NCBI GenBank assembly: GCA_031419835.1
Contig: JANOLP010000084.1
Coordinates: 1 to 23,801 of the forward strand
Reading direction: 5' to 3'
Length of the DNA: 23,801 bases
Source of the DNA: JALYOK01 sp031419835
Lineage (GTDB): Bacteria > Pseudomonadota > Gammaproteobacteria > Burkholderiales > JALYOK01
Made by a program: the position numbers and the translations under genes. Below, one piece after another: positions 5,719-13,101 of the stretch; within the stretch, counting starts at the first letter, position 1; each line of letters starts with the position of its first letter. Under the pieces are notes generated by a model. The model worked only from the letters and a program-made list of their open reading frames with translations. It was not told the DNA's origin and did not search any database.

Positions 5719-6893
5719 CGTCGTAGCAGCCACAACGCGATCGCGATGTTGAGTAAATTCCAAGCCACGCCGTTGATAAACGCCGCACGATAAGAGCCGA
5801 GCCAATCAAAAATTACGCCCGACATCCAGCCGCCCAACGCCATGCCGAACATGGTGGCAGTGATCACCATGCTGACGCGCGCGCCGGCTTCTTTCGCCGG
5901 GAAAAATTCGCGCACGATAATCGCGTAGGACGGCACGATGCCGCCTTGGAATAATCCGAATAACGCCGACAGCAAATACAGCGAAACTAATCCGTTGAAT
6001 GGCACAAACAGCAACAACGCCAGCGCTTGCAAGCTGGAGCCGAGCAGCAAGGTTCGCAAACCGCCGATGCGATCGGAAATCCAACCGAAACTTAAGCGGC
6101 TGACGATGCCGCAGGCGAGCATCAGCGACAGCATCTGCGCGCCGCGCGCCGGGCCGAAGCCGAGATCGCCGCAGTAAGCGATGATGTGAACTTGCGGCAT
6201 TGACATCGCGACGCAGCAGGATAAACCAGCGATGATCAGGATCATTTGCAACGCGTTCGGCGCGAGGCCGAGCGGGCGTTGCGTTGTGGTTTCTTGTGTT
6301 GAACTTTCTGTGACCGCAATCGCTGTCGGCGCGCGTCGACGCAGCGCCAATGCCAGCGGCAACATCGTGAGTAAGCAAAACCACGCGACGCCCGAGTAGG
6401 TTTCGCGCCAACCGTTACTTTGAATAAAATGCGTGAGCAGTGGTGGCCAGATGGTGCCTGCGAGATAGTTGCCGCTGGCGATAATGCCTACCGCTAGCCC
6501 GCGATTTTTCGTGAACCACAGCGAGGTATCGGCGAGCAACGGCGCGAAAGTCACCGAACTACCGACGCCGATTAGCAGGCCTTGTAGCAGGGTAAATTGG
6601 CCGATGGTTGCAGCGTGGCTCGCGCTGATGTAGCCGATCGAAAGCAAGATCGCGCCGATCACGAGCGGAATAAAAATGCCGATGCGATCGGCTAAGCGAC
6701 CCATGAAAATACTGGCGATGCCGAAGCAGATCATCGTCATCGTGTAAGGCAATGACGCCGCGCCGCGCGCGACGCCGAATTCCGCTTGCACGCTGGGCAA
6801 GGCGACGACGACGGACCACATGCCGACGCCGCCGATGGTGGAGAGCGCCAGCGCTACGGCAAGGCGAATCCAGGGATAGTGATTATCGACCAT
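5676..6893 (-). CDS. Major facilitator superfamily transporter
   Basis: The protein has 405 residues and about 12 membrane segments in two six-helix halves, joined by a polar loop of about 25 residues (RRRAPT…TTTQRP). The MFS signature G-R-L-A-D-R-I-G (65-72) follows helix 2, and the matching GWISDRIGG follows helix 8. The general appearance (WFTKNRGLAVGIIASGNYLAG, WRETYSGVAW) is that of the monocarboxylate or oxalate-formate antiporter-like branch, but the substrate cannot be named. ATG 6893 has only a weak ribosome-binding site. The gene converges on the reductase/membrane protein pair, overlapping it by 43 bp, and is separated from gyrB by a repeat-filled gap. Confidence 0.85.
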   Translation of the reverse strand: MVDNHYPWIRLAVALALSTIGGVGMWSVVVALPSVQAEFGVARGAASLPYTMTMICFGIASIFMGRLADRIGIFIPLVIGAILLSIGYISASHAATIGQFTLLQGLLIGVGSSVTFAPLLADTSLWFTKNRGLAVGIIASGNYLAGTIWPPLLTHFIQSNGWRETYSGVAWFCLLTMLPLALALRRRAPTAIAVTESSTQETTTQRPLGLAPNALQMILIIAGLSCCVAMSMPQVHIIAYCGDLGFGPARGAQMLSLMLACGIVSRLSFGWISDRIGGLRTLLLGSSLQALALLLFVPFNGLVSLYLLSALFGLFQGGIVPSYAIIVREFFPAKEAGARVSMVITATMFGMALGGWMSGVIFDWLGSYRAAFINGVAWNLLNIAIALWLLRRYRATKLNLGNRAP

Positions 6894-6939
6894 TGCCCGT
6901 TAGGCGTTGAAGGATTTTGAATGGCAATGCAAGATGTTC

Positions 6940-6959
6940 GGTGCAAGAATGCACCCTAC
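6940..6959. repeat. GGTGCAAGAATGCACCCTAC repeat unit
   Basis: A 20-nt unit nearly identical to the arm at 7079-7098 (two differences). It contains its own short inverted repeat, GGTGCA…TGCACC. It lies between the MFS and gyrB genes and is the third member of the local repeat set. Confidence 0.6.
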
Positions 6960-7048
6960 ATTTATTTTGCTTAGTGCTTGAAGGCGCTCGTGGCTATTTA
7001 TTTCTGGCATGGAATGCCCGTAGAGCCAGTATCCACGGCACTCCTGGC

Positions 7049-7098
7049 GTAGGGTGCATTTATGCACCATTTACCATCGGTGCATAAATGCACCCTAC
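7049..7098. repeat. Perfect 20-bp inverted repeat downstream of gyrB
   Basis: GTAGGGTGCATTTATGCACC (7049-7068) and its exact reverse complement (7079-7098) flank a 10-nt loop, ending 3 bp from the gyrB stop codon. The family GTAGGGTGCA…TGCACC is a frequent dispersed repeat between genes in many proteobacteria. The hairpin could protect the 3' end of the gyrB message or block transcription, but there is no T-run, so it is not a classic terminator. Confidence 0.8.
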
Positions 7099-7101
7099 CG
7101 C

Positions 7102-9525
7102 TTAGACATCCAGGTTACGCACACCAAGCGCATTGCGCTCGATGAAGTTGCGCCGCGCTTCGACTTCGTCACCCATTAGCGTAATAAAGATTTCATCGGC
7201 GGCGATGGCGTCTTCGATTTGCACTTTCAGCAAACGTCGCGTGCCGGGATCGAGCGTGGTTTCCCATAGCTGGGTGGGATTCATTTCGCCCAAGCCCTTG
7301 TAGCGCTGCACGGTGAGGCCTTTGCGTGCTTCTTCTAGCAGCCAATCGAGCGCTTGTTTGAACGACACGACCGGCAATTCGTGATCACCGCGCTTGATCG
7401 CCGCGCCTTCGCGGATTAAACCGATGAGTACTTCGGCGGTTTTTTTGATCTGCGTGTAGTCGCCGCTCTCGACGAAATCCTGATCGAGATAAGTCGTGTA
7501 GGCATTGCCGTGGCTCATGCGCAAGATGTTGAGGCGATACGATTCGAAGCGCTCGTCGCGCTCGACGGTGATTTTGATTTCGTTGTTGCCGGTCGCGTGC
7601 ATGATGCGCTTTGCCGTTGCCGTTGCGCCTACTTCGGTTGCAAGATCGATTTCCGGCGCGATCAGTAACGCATGCAGCACTTGCCCTTCGATCAGCCGCG
7701 CAAGACGATCGATCACCGCTTCGCCCAGCAAATATTCACGGGCGATTTTTTCGAAGGCTTCGCGCTGCATCGGCTCTTCGCCTTTGGCCGTGATCAACTC
7801 GGCATCTTTCAACGCAAGCTTTAGCAGATGTTGCTTCAATTCTTGATCGTCTTTGAGATAGCGCTCGTCCTTGCCGTGTTTGACTTTGTACAACGGCGGC
7901 TGGGCAATGTAGATGTGGCCGCGCTCGACCAACTCCGGCATTTGCCGATAGAAAAACGTCAGCAGCAGCGTGCGAATATGCGAGCCGTCGACGTCGGCAT
8001 CGGTCATGATGATGATGCGGTGATAGCGCAGCTTGTCCGGCGCGTATTCATCCTTGCCGATGCTGGTGCCGAGCGCGGTAATCAGCGTCGCAATTTCTTG
8101 CGACGAAATAACTTTGTCGAAACGCGCGCGTTCGACGTTGAGAATTTTGCCTTTCAACGGTAGCACCGCTTGATTTTTGCGATCGCGGCCTTGCTTGGCC
8201 GAGCCGCCGGCGGAATCACCCTCAACCAGATACAGTTCGCATTTCGCCGGATCTTTTTCTTGGCAATCGGCGAGCTTACCGGGCAAGCCCATGCCGTCGA
8301 GCACGCCTTTGCGCCGCGTCATCTCGCGCGCTTTGCGCGCCGCTTCGCGGGCGCGGGCGGCGTCGATAATCTTGTTGCAGATAATCTTCGCATCTGCCGG
8401 ATTTTCCAGCAGGAACTCCATGAGCTTGCTGGATACGACTTCCTGCACGATGGGCTGCACTTCGCTGGAGACGAGTTTGTCTTTCGTCTGTGACGAGAAT
8501 TTCGGTTCCGGCACCTTCACCGACAGCACACAGGTCAAGCCTTCGCGCATATCGTCACCGGTGGTTTCAATCTTGGCCTTCTTCGCGAGCTCTTCTTTTT
8601 CGATGTAGTTATTCAGCGTGCGCGTCAACGCTTGGCGCAGGCCGGTCAGATGGGTTCCGCCGTCGCGCTGCGGGATGTTGTTGGTAAAGCATTGCAACGA
8701 TTCGTTGTAGGAATCGTTCCACTGCATCGCGACCTCCACGGTCATGCCGTCTTTTTCGCCAATGGCATAAAACACTTTCGGATGCAATACGGTCTTGGCG
8801 CGGTTCACGTACTCGACAAAACCCTTAATGCCGCCGGCATAGGCAAAGTTTTCGCTCTTGCCATCGCGCTGATCGACCAGTTCAATTTTGACGCCGTTGT
8901 TGAGGAAGGACAGTTCGCGCAGGCGTTTCGCGAGGATTTCCCAGTGGAATTCCACCAGCGTGAACGTCCCGATGGCGGGCATGAAATGTACCTCTGTTCC
9001 GCGCTTCTCGGTCTTGCCGATAACGGCTAAAGGCGCGACGGCGAATCCGCCGCGAAACTCCATTTGATGCAGTTGACCGTTGCGCGAAATTCGCAACTTA
9101 AGCCAATCGGATAAGGCATTCACGACTGACACGCCGACGCCGTGCAGCCCGCCGGACACTTTGTAGGAATTCGAATCGAATTTGCCGCCGGCGTGTAATT
9201 CGGTCATGACGATTTCCGCGGCGGAGCGCTTGAATTCGTCGTCTTCCTTGATATCGGTCGGAATGCCGCGGCCGTTATCCACCACGCTGATCGAGTTGTC
9301 GGTATGGATGACAATTTTGATGTCGTTGCAGTGGCCAGCAAGCGCTTCGTCGATAGCGTTGTCGACTACCTCGAACACCATGTGATGCAGGCCGGAACCG
9401 TCGCTGGTGTCGCCGATGTACATGCCGGGGCGTTTGCGAACCGCTTCGAGGCCTTTCAGAATTTTAATATTGTCGGAGGTGTAGTCGTCTTCTGCAGCGC
9501 TGTTCGGCTTTTCACTTTCGCTCAC
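7102..9525 (-). CDS. gyrB: DNA gyrase subunit B
   Basis: GyrB is the ATPase subunit of gyrase, which introduces negative supercoils ahead of replication forks together with GyrA. The 807-residue product has the GHKL ATPase motifs with catalytic E52 and N56 (FEVVDNAIDEA), D83 in VVDNGRGIP, and GGLHGVG near 125-131. The TOPRIM motifs EGDSAGGSA and DADVDGSHI and the C-terminal QRYKGLGEMNP follow. The GTG at 9525 is used, with AGGAAA about 9 nt upstream. It lies 32 bp after dnaN and is probably co-transcribed with it. recF, which sits between these genes in gammaproteobacteria, is missing, as is usual in betaproteobacteria. Confidence 0.98.
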   Translation of the reverse strand: MSESEKPNSAAEDDYTSDNIKILKGLEAVRKRPGMYIGDTSDGSGLHHMVFEVVDNAIDEALAGHCNDIKIVIHTDNSISVVDNGRGIPTDIKEDDEFKRSAAEIVMTELHAGGKFDSNSYKVSGGLHGVGVSVVNALSDWLKLRISRNGQLHQMEFRGGFAVAPLAVIGKTEKRGTEVHFMPAIGTFTLVEFHWEILAKRLRELSFLNNGVKIELVDQRDGKSENFAYAGGIKGFVEYVNRAKTVLHPKVFYAIGEKDGMTVEVAMQWNDSYNESLQCFTNNIPQRDGGTHLTGLRQALTRTLNNYIEKEELAKKAKIETTGDDMREGLTCVLSVKVPEPKFSSQTKDKLVSSEVQPIVQEVVSSKLMEFLLENPADAKIICNKIIDAARAREAARKAREMTRRKGVLDGMGLPGKLADCQEKDPAKCELYLVEGDSAGGSAKQGRDRKNQAVLPLKGKILNVERARFDKVISSQEIATLITALGTSIGKDEYAPDKLRYHRIIIMTDADVDGSHIRTLLLTFFYRQMPELVERGHIYIAQPPLYKVKHGKDERYLKDDQELKQHLLKLALKDAELITAKGEEPMQREAFEKIAREYLLGEAVIDRLARLIEGQVLHALLIAPEIDLATEVGATATAKRIMHATGNNEIKITVERDERFESYRLNILRMSHGNAYTTYLDQDFVESGDYTQIKKTAEVLIGLIREGAAIKRGDHELPVVSFKQALDWLLEEARKGLTVQRYKGLGEMNPTQLWETTLDPGTRRLLKVQIEDAIAADEIFITLMGDEVEARRNFIERNALGVRNLDV

Positions 9526-9557
9526 GCGTGATTTTTCCTAATGTAAAACAGATCAAA

Positions 9558-10670
9558 TTAGATGCGCATTGGCATCACAACGTACTTAAATTGCTCATCG
9601 CCCGGAACGGTTACGAGCGAGCTGGAATTCGCATCACCAAACGACCAAACGATGTTCTCGACATCGGTATGGTTTAACACGTCGAGCAAATAGGTGACGT
9701 TGAAGCCAACGTCCAGCGGCTCACCGTCGTAAGCGATGGCCAATTCTTCTTGCGCTTCTTCTTGTTCGTTATTGCTGCAAATAATGTTCATCACGTCTTT
9801 GGTCAACACCACGCGCACGCCACGAATTTTTTCGTTCGACAGTATGGCTGCGCGGTTCAGCGCTTGCTGCAACTGAACGCGATTCAATGTGATGTGCTTG
9901 GTATACCCGGTTGGGATGACCTTGGTGTAATCGGGAAACTTCCCGTCGATCAGTTTCGACGATAGTTCGGTGTTACCTAAATCGAAGCGAACCTGGTTGG
10001 TTTTCAAGGTGACATTGACGCTGCTCTCGGCATCGCCGTCGTCTAGCAGTTTGATTAATTCCGCGACGGTTTTGCGCGGCAGAATCGCTTCGGCTTTTGC
10101 TTCGCCGCCTTCCATGGTGCTTTCGGCAAAACTTAAGCGATGGCCATCGGTCGCCACCGCGGTAACCTTGCCCGCCGCAACAGAAATCAACATGCCGTTC
10201 AAGTAATAACGAATATCTTGATTCGCCATGGCGTATTGCACTTTTTCCAACTGCGCTTTAAACGTTTTCCGATTAAGACTAAACGTGGATACCGCTTCGC
10301 CAGTCTCGGCGAGTTTCGGAAAATCCGCTGCCGGCAGCGACTGCAATGAAAATCTCGATTTGCCTGCTTTCAGCGTAAGGCGGCTTTCCTTGCCATCGAG
10401 CACGACGTCACAGCCATCGGGTAACGAGCGCAAAATATCCAGTAATTTTTTTGCCGCAATGGTAATGCTTTCGCTTGCATCCTTCAGTTGCACGTCCGCG
10501 TGCGTGCGAATTTGCACTTCGAGATCCGTCGCCGTAAGCGACGCTTGGCCGGACTGACTATCGATGAGCACGTTGGAAAGAATCGGCAACGTGTGACGTC
10601 GTTCGACGATTCCCGCGACCTTTTGCAAAGGGATTAATAACGCATTCCGAGAGGTTTTAATAGTAATCAT
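9558..10670 (-). CDS. dnaN: DNA polymerase III beta subunit (sliding clamp)
   Basis: The 370-residue protein is the ring-shaped clamp that holds DNA polymerase III on its template and binds many repair proteins. It starts MITIKTSRNALLIPLQKVAGIVERRHTLPILSNVL and ends YVVMPMRI, matching the family at both ends and in length. The three-domain clamp fold is expected from the family. It follows dnaA with a 204-bp AT-rich gap and precedes gyrB by 32 bp, so a dnaN-gyrB unit with its own promoter in the gap is likely. Confidence 0.98.
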   Translation of the reverse strand: MITIKTSRNALLIPLQKVAGIVERRHTLPILSNVLIDSQSGQASLTATDLEVQIRTHADVQLKDASESITIAAKKLLDILRSLPDGCDVVLDGKESRLTLKAGKSRFSLQSLPAADFPKLAETGEAVSTFSLNRKTFKAQLEKVQYAMANQDIRYYLNGMLISVAAGKVTAVATDGHRLSFAESTMEGGEAKAEAILPRKTVAELIKLLDDGDAESSVNVTLKTNQVRFDLGNTELSSKLIDGKFPDYTKVIPTGYTKHITLNRVQLQQALNRAAILSNEKIRGVRVVLTKDVMNIICSNNEQEEAQEELAIAYDGEPLDVGFNVTYLLDVLNHTDVENIVWSFGDANSSSLVTVPGDEQFKYVVMPMRI

Positions 10671-10874
10671 AATCTTTAAAGATATTATTGATTAATACTT
10701 ATTAGAGCGAGTGCAGCTTTCGCACAACTTGCTATTTCCTATTACAATCAGGAAATTAGCGTCATATTTTGTCCGGTATAAAGCGCCGATTACCACGGAA
10801 TAGATTGTGGATAGTTTTGGGTATCGGGCTAATGTTAACGACTAAGCCTGAATTATACCCAACTACGAAGCGAC
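10671..10874. promoter_or_regulatory. AT-rich dnaA-dnaN gap, dnaN promoter region, possible DnaA site
   Basis: The 204 bp gap is AT-rich, especially next to dnaN (10671-10705). It contains one near-consensus DnaA box on the minus strand (10806-10814, one mismatch from TGTGGATAA). A dnaN promoter is expected here, but no hexamer pair stood out. It is a second-choice origin candidate after the dnaA-rpmH gap. Confidence 0.4.
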
Positions 10875-12224
10875 TTATCCCTTTAGTATTTGTTGCAATA
10901 CAACTAAGTCGCGATTAATGCCGCCGTCGCTTTCTTTTAGTTCTTCAATTTTTCGACAGGCGTGTAATACCGTCGTGTGATCGCGGCCACCGAATGCTTC
11001 ACCGATATCGGGTAACGACAATTGCGTGAATTCTTTCGCCAACGCCATGGCCACTTGGCGAGGCCGTGCAATGGCACGGTTGCGCTTCTTCGAATACATT
11101 TCTGCGACTTTGATTTTGTAATAATCGGCGACGGTTTTTTGGATATTTTCGATCGAGACTTGGCGATTTTGAATGACCAGTAAATCCTTCAACGCTTCTT
11201 TGGTCGCGGCGAGCGACAGCGGCGTGCTGGTGAAGCGAACGTAAGCGAACACGCGCTTCAGCGCACCCTCCAGCTCGCGCACATTGGAGCGAATATGTTT
11301 GGCGATGAAGAACGCGATGCCCTCATCCAGCTCGACATTTTCCGCAGCGGCTTTGTTAATCAAAATCGCGACGCGCATTTCCAATTCCGGCGGTTCGATA
11401 GCGACCGTTAAGCCCCAGCCGAAGCGTGACACCAAGCGATCGTCAACATCGGAAAGTTCTTTTGGAAAGCGATCGCAAGTGATGATGACTTGTTTGTGCG
11501 CCTCAATCAGCGCATTAAACGCGAAAAAGAATTCTTCTTGCGAGCGGGATTTTCCGCCGATAAATTGAATGTCGTCGATCAGTAAAAGATCTAAAGTGTG
11601 ATAGCGCCGCTTAAAACTATCGAAAGACTTATGCTGATAAGCGCGCACCACATCGGTGACGTAATCTTGTGACGTGACGTACTGAATTTTGGCATTCGGC
11701 ATGCGATGTAGTGCCGCGTTGCCAATCGCTTGGATTAGGTGCGTCTTGCCTAGCCCAACGCCGCCATAAATGAAAAGCGGGTTATAAGCGGTGCCGATGT
11801 GTTCGGCGACCTGTTGCGCCGCAGCGCGCGCCAATTGGTTGGCTTTACCGGCAACGAAATTATTAAATAAAAAAGTCGGATTGATTCGATTGTTATCGTC
11901 GGCGCCGGTGAGAATGCGTGGCGAAATCTTGCCGTTGCTCGCGATTGCGGGAGCGTCAACCGGAGTAGGGTACTCAAGCGCAGCTTCTTCGCGCACCGTG
12001 AGAACAAAGCGCATCGGCTGGCCAAAATAGCGCTCGGCGAGCTCTTCGAAGCGCTTTAAAAAGCGGTCGCGAACCCACTGCAAGACGAAGCTATTTGGCG
12101 CGAGCAGCAATATTTGGCCGTCTTCCATGGCGACGTTCAAGGGTTTGATCCAGTTGTTAAACTGTCCCTGAGATAGCTCGCCGTGAAGATGCGACAGGCA
12201 TTGCTGCCAGAACAGATCGATCAT
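10875..12224 (-). CDS. dnaA: Chromosomal replication initiator protein DnaA
   Basis: DnaA binds DnaA boxes at oriC, melts the origin and recruits the DnaB helicase. The 449-residue product has domain I (MIDLFWQQCLSHLHGELSQGQFNNWIKPL), a short linker near 80-110, and the AAA+ domain with Walker A GGVGLGKT (154-161) and Walker B LLLIDDIQF (213-221). Domain IV has the DNA-reading signature GGRDHTTVLHACRKI. ATG 12224 is preferred to the TTG at 12233 because it gives the usual N-terminus, although neither has a clear Shine-Dalgarno site. The linker domain II is short compared with enterobacterial DnaA. It is divergent from rpmH, as in most proteobacteria. Confidence 0.98.
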   Translation of the reverse strand: MIDLFWQQCLSHLHGELSQGQFNNWIKPLNVAMEDGQILLLAPNSFVLQWVRDRFLKRFEELAERYFGQPMRFVLTVREEAALEYPTPVDAPAIASNGKISPRILTGADDNNRINPTFLFNNFVAGKANQLARAAAQQVAEHIGTAYNPLFIYGGVGLGKTHLIQAIGNAALHRMPNAKIQYVTSQDYVTDVVRAYQHKSFDSFKRRYHTLDLLLIDDIQFIGGKSRSQEEFFFAFNALIEAHKQVIITCDRFPKELSDVDDRLVSRFGWGLTVAIEPPELEMRVAILINKAAAENVELDEGIAFFIAKHIRSNVRELEGALKRVFAYVRFTSTPLSLAATKEALKDLLVIQNRQVSIENIQKTVADYYKIKVAEMYSKKRNRAIARPRQVAMALAKEFTQLSLPDIGEAFGGRDHTTVLHACRKIEELKESDGGINRDLVVLQQILKG

Positions 12225-12249
12225 ATTTAACAAATTGATTTGATTGAAA

Positions 12250-12255
12250 ATTATA
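12250..12255 (-). promoter_or_regulatory. dnaA: Possible dnaA promoter -10
   Basis: A perfect TATAAT on the minus strand lies 26 nt before the dnaA ATG. No good -35 hexamer lies at the proper distance, so it would depend on an activator or on DnaA itself; the DnaA box is about 60 bp further upstream. Confidence 0.35.
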
Positions 12256-12314
12256 GTTATTGGACGTCTGCAATTAAGCCCAGACGAAGCCCATGATACG
12301 CGCCGAATTCGAAC

Positions 12315-12323
12315 TTATCCACA
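12315..12323 (+). promoter_or_regulatory. DnaA box
   Basis: TTATCCACA matches the strict DnaA-binding consensus at all nine positions. It is 91 bp upstream of dnaA and 88 bp upstream of rpmH, so it may act in origin function and in dnaA autoregulation. Confidence 0.75.
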
Positions 12324-12354
12324 GGTCTTTTAGAACGAGTATCCACGCCATGAC

Positions 12355-12383
12355 TTGACACGGCGGTCAATAACCTTTGTAAT
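12355..12383 (+). promoter_or_regulatory. rpmH: Promoter of the rpmH operon
   Basis: A perfect -35 TTGACA (12355-12360), a 17-bp spacer and a -10 TGTAAT (12378-12383, 5/6 matches) form a strong sigma70-type promoter. Its start point near 12390 would leave a leader of about 20 nt before the rpmH ATG. Confidence 0.8.
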
Positions 12384-12410
12384 TTAAGGTTTGCTAAATC
12401 AGAAACCGCC

Positions 12411-12545
12411 ATGAAACGAACCTACCAACCCTCCGTTACCAAGCGCTCCCGTACTCACGGATTTCTAGTCCGAATGAAAACAAAGGGCGGCCGGGCAGTG
12501 ATTAATGCGCGCCGTGCTCGCGGTCGTGTCCGTCTAGCTGTTTGA
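12411..12545 (+). CDS. rpmH: 50S ribosomal protein L34
   Basis: This 44-residue basic protein of the large ribosomal subunit reads MKRTYQPSVTKRSRTHGF, followed by the conserved TKGGRAVINARRARGRVRL. Length and sequence are standard for L34. It is the first gene after the strong promoter at 12355-12383. Its stop codon (TGA 12543-12545) overlaps the TTG start of rnpA by 4 nt, so RNase P protein synthesis is probably coupled to L34 translation. No clear Shine-Dalgarno site was seen within the short leader. Confidence 0.97.
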   Translation: MKRTYQPSVTKRSRTHGFLVRMKTKGGRAVINARRARGRVRLAV

Positions 12546-12880
12546 CCGCGTTAGGTAAAGCCGCAAAAAAGCACGCCGCGCGTGGTTGGTTTGACCGCGT
12601 TTTTGTACAGCGTAAATCCTACAGCGGCCGGTTTTCGCAGCTTTACCTTGGCAATACCGATCGGCCGGCGGGCAGTTTTGGCGTTAGCGTGAGCAAGCGA
12701 ATTTGTCCCTCGGCAGTATCACGAAACTATGCGAAACGAGTGCTGCGTGCCTGGTATCAGTCCCATCGCGCGCAGTTTGAAGGCCAAGACGTGGTGATTC
12801 GCGTGCGGCGCGAATACGATGCGCGTGAATTTGCGGCGGTCCAACAGGAATTGAATAAGCTTCTAAGCCGTGTTCGATGA
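12542..12880 (+). CDS. rnpA: Ribonuclease P protein component
   Basis: RnpA is the protein cofactor of RNase P, which matures the 5' ends of tRNAs. The 112-residue product is basic and carries the RNR-type signature SAVSRNYAKRVLR (R61, N62, K65, R66) and the aromatic/basic N-terminal half expected of the fold. The N-terminal stretch before about residue 15 is not conserved. The TTG start overlaps the rpmH stop in a TTGA arrangement; no other start keeps the conserved Phe/Arg region. It overlaps yidD by 4 nt at the 3' end. The RNase P RNA gene is not in this window. Confidence 0.93.
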   Translation: MTALGKAAKKHAARGWFDRVFVQRKSYSGRFSQLYLGNTDRPAGSFGVSVSKRICPSAVSRNYAKRVLRAWYQSHRAQFEGQDVVIRVRREYDAREFAAVQQELNKLLSRVR

Positions 12881-13089
12881 TGGCGCGAATTCTGCAATTT
12901 TTTCTGTCGGTGTATCGCGTCGCCTTCAGCCCTTTTCTGGGCCGTAACTGCCGCTTTTTCCCGAGTTGTTCCGACTATGCTAGCGAAGCATTGTCGCGCC
13001 ACGGTGCCGCGCGCGGTTCCTGGCTTGCCGTGAAACGCATCACCCGTTGCCATCCTTGGCATCCCGGTGGTTTCGACCCCGTTCCTTAA
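12877..13089 (+). CDS. yidD: Membrane protein insertion efficiency factor YidD
   Basis: YidD is a small membrane-associated protein that assists YidC and Sec in inserting inner-membrane proteins. The 70 residues show an amphipathic N-terminal helix (ARILQFFLSVYRVAFSPF), the family motif CRFFPSCSDYA with C25 and C31, then ALSRHGAARGSWLAVKRITRCHPWHPGG, ending FDPVP. All family landmarks are present. ATG 12877 overlaps the rnpA stop codon; a second ATG immediately follows. It sits in its usual place between rnpA and yidC. Confidence 0.96.
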   Translation: MMARILQFFLSVYRVAFSPFLGRNCRFFPSCSDYASEALSRHGAARGSWLAVKRITRCHPWHPGGFDPVP

Positions 13090-13101
13090 GTTTTGAAAAA
13101 T

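Larger units (their letters stand above)
12225..12410. other. Candidate oriC between dnaA and rpmH
   Basis: This divergent gap contains an AT-rich block next to dnaA (about 12221-12265), one perfect DnaA box TTATCCACA (12315-12323) and a weak one GTATCCACG (12339-12347, two mismatches). The surrounding genes (dnaA, dnaN, gyrB, parAB, parS) place the origin close by. The box count is low for an oriC, so the assignment is an inference from context plus one strong site. Confidence 0.45.

Noticed and set aside
5806..6411. 201-residue minus-strand open frame
   Set aside because: It is an out-of-frame shadow of the MFS transporter, rich in Arg/His/Ala, as such shadows are in this codon usage.
7049..7098. 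Classic Rho-independent terminator for gyrB
   Set aside because: The hairpin is perfect, but no T-run follows on the minus strand and the stem is AT-rich at its centre.
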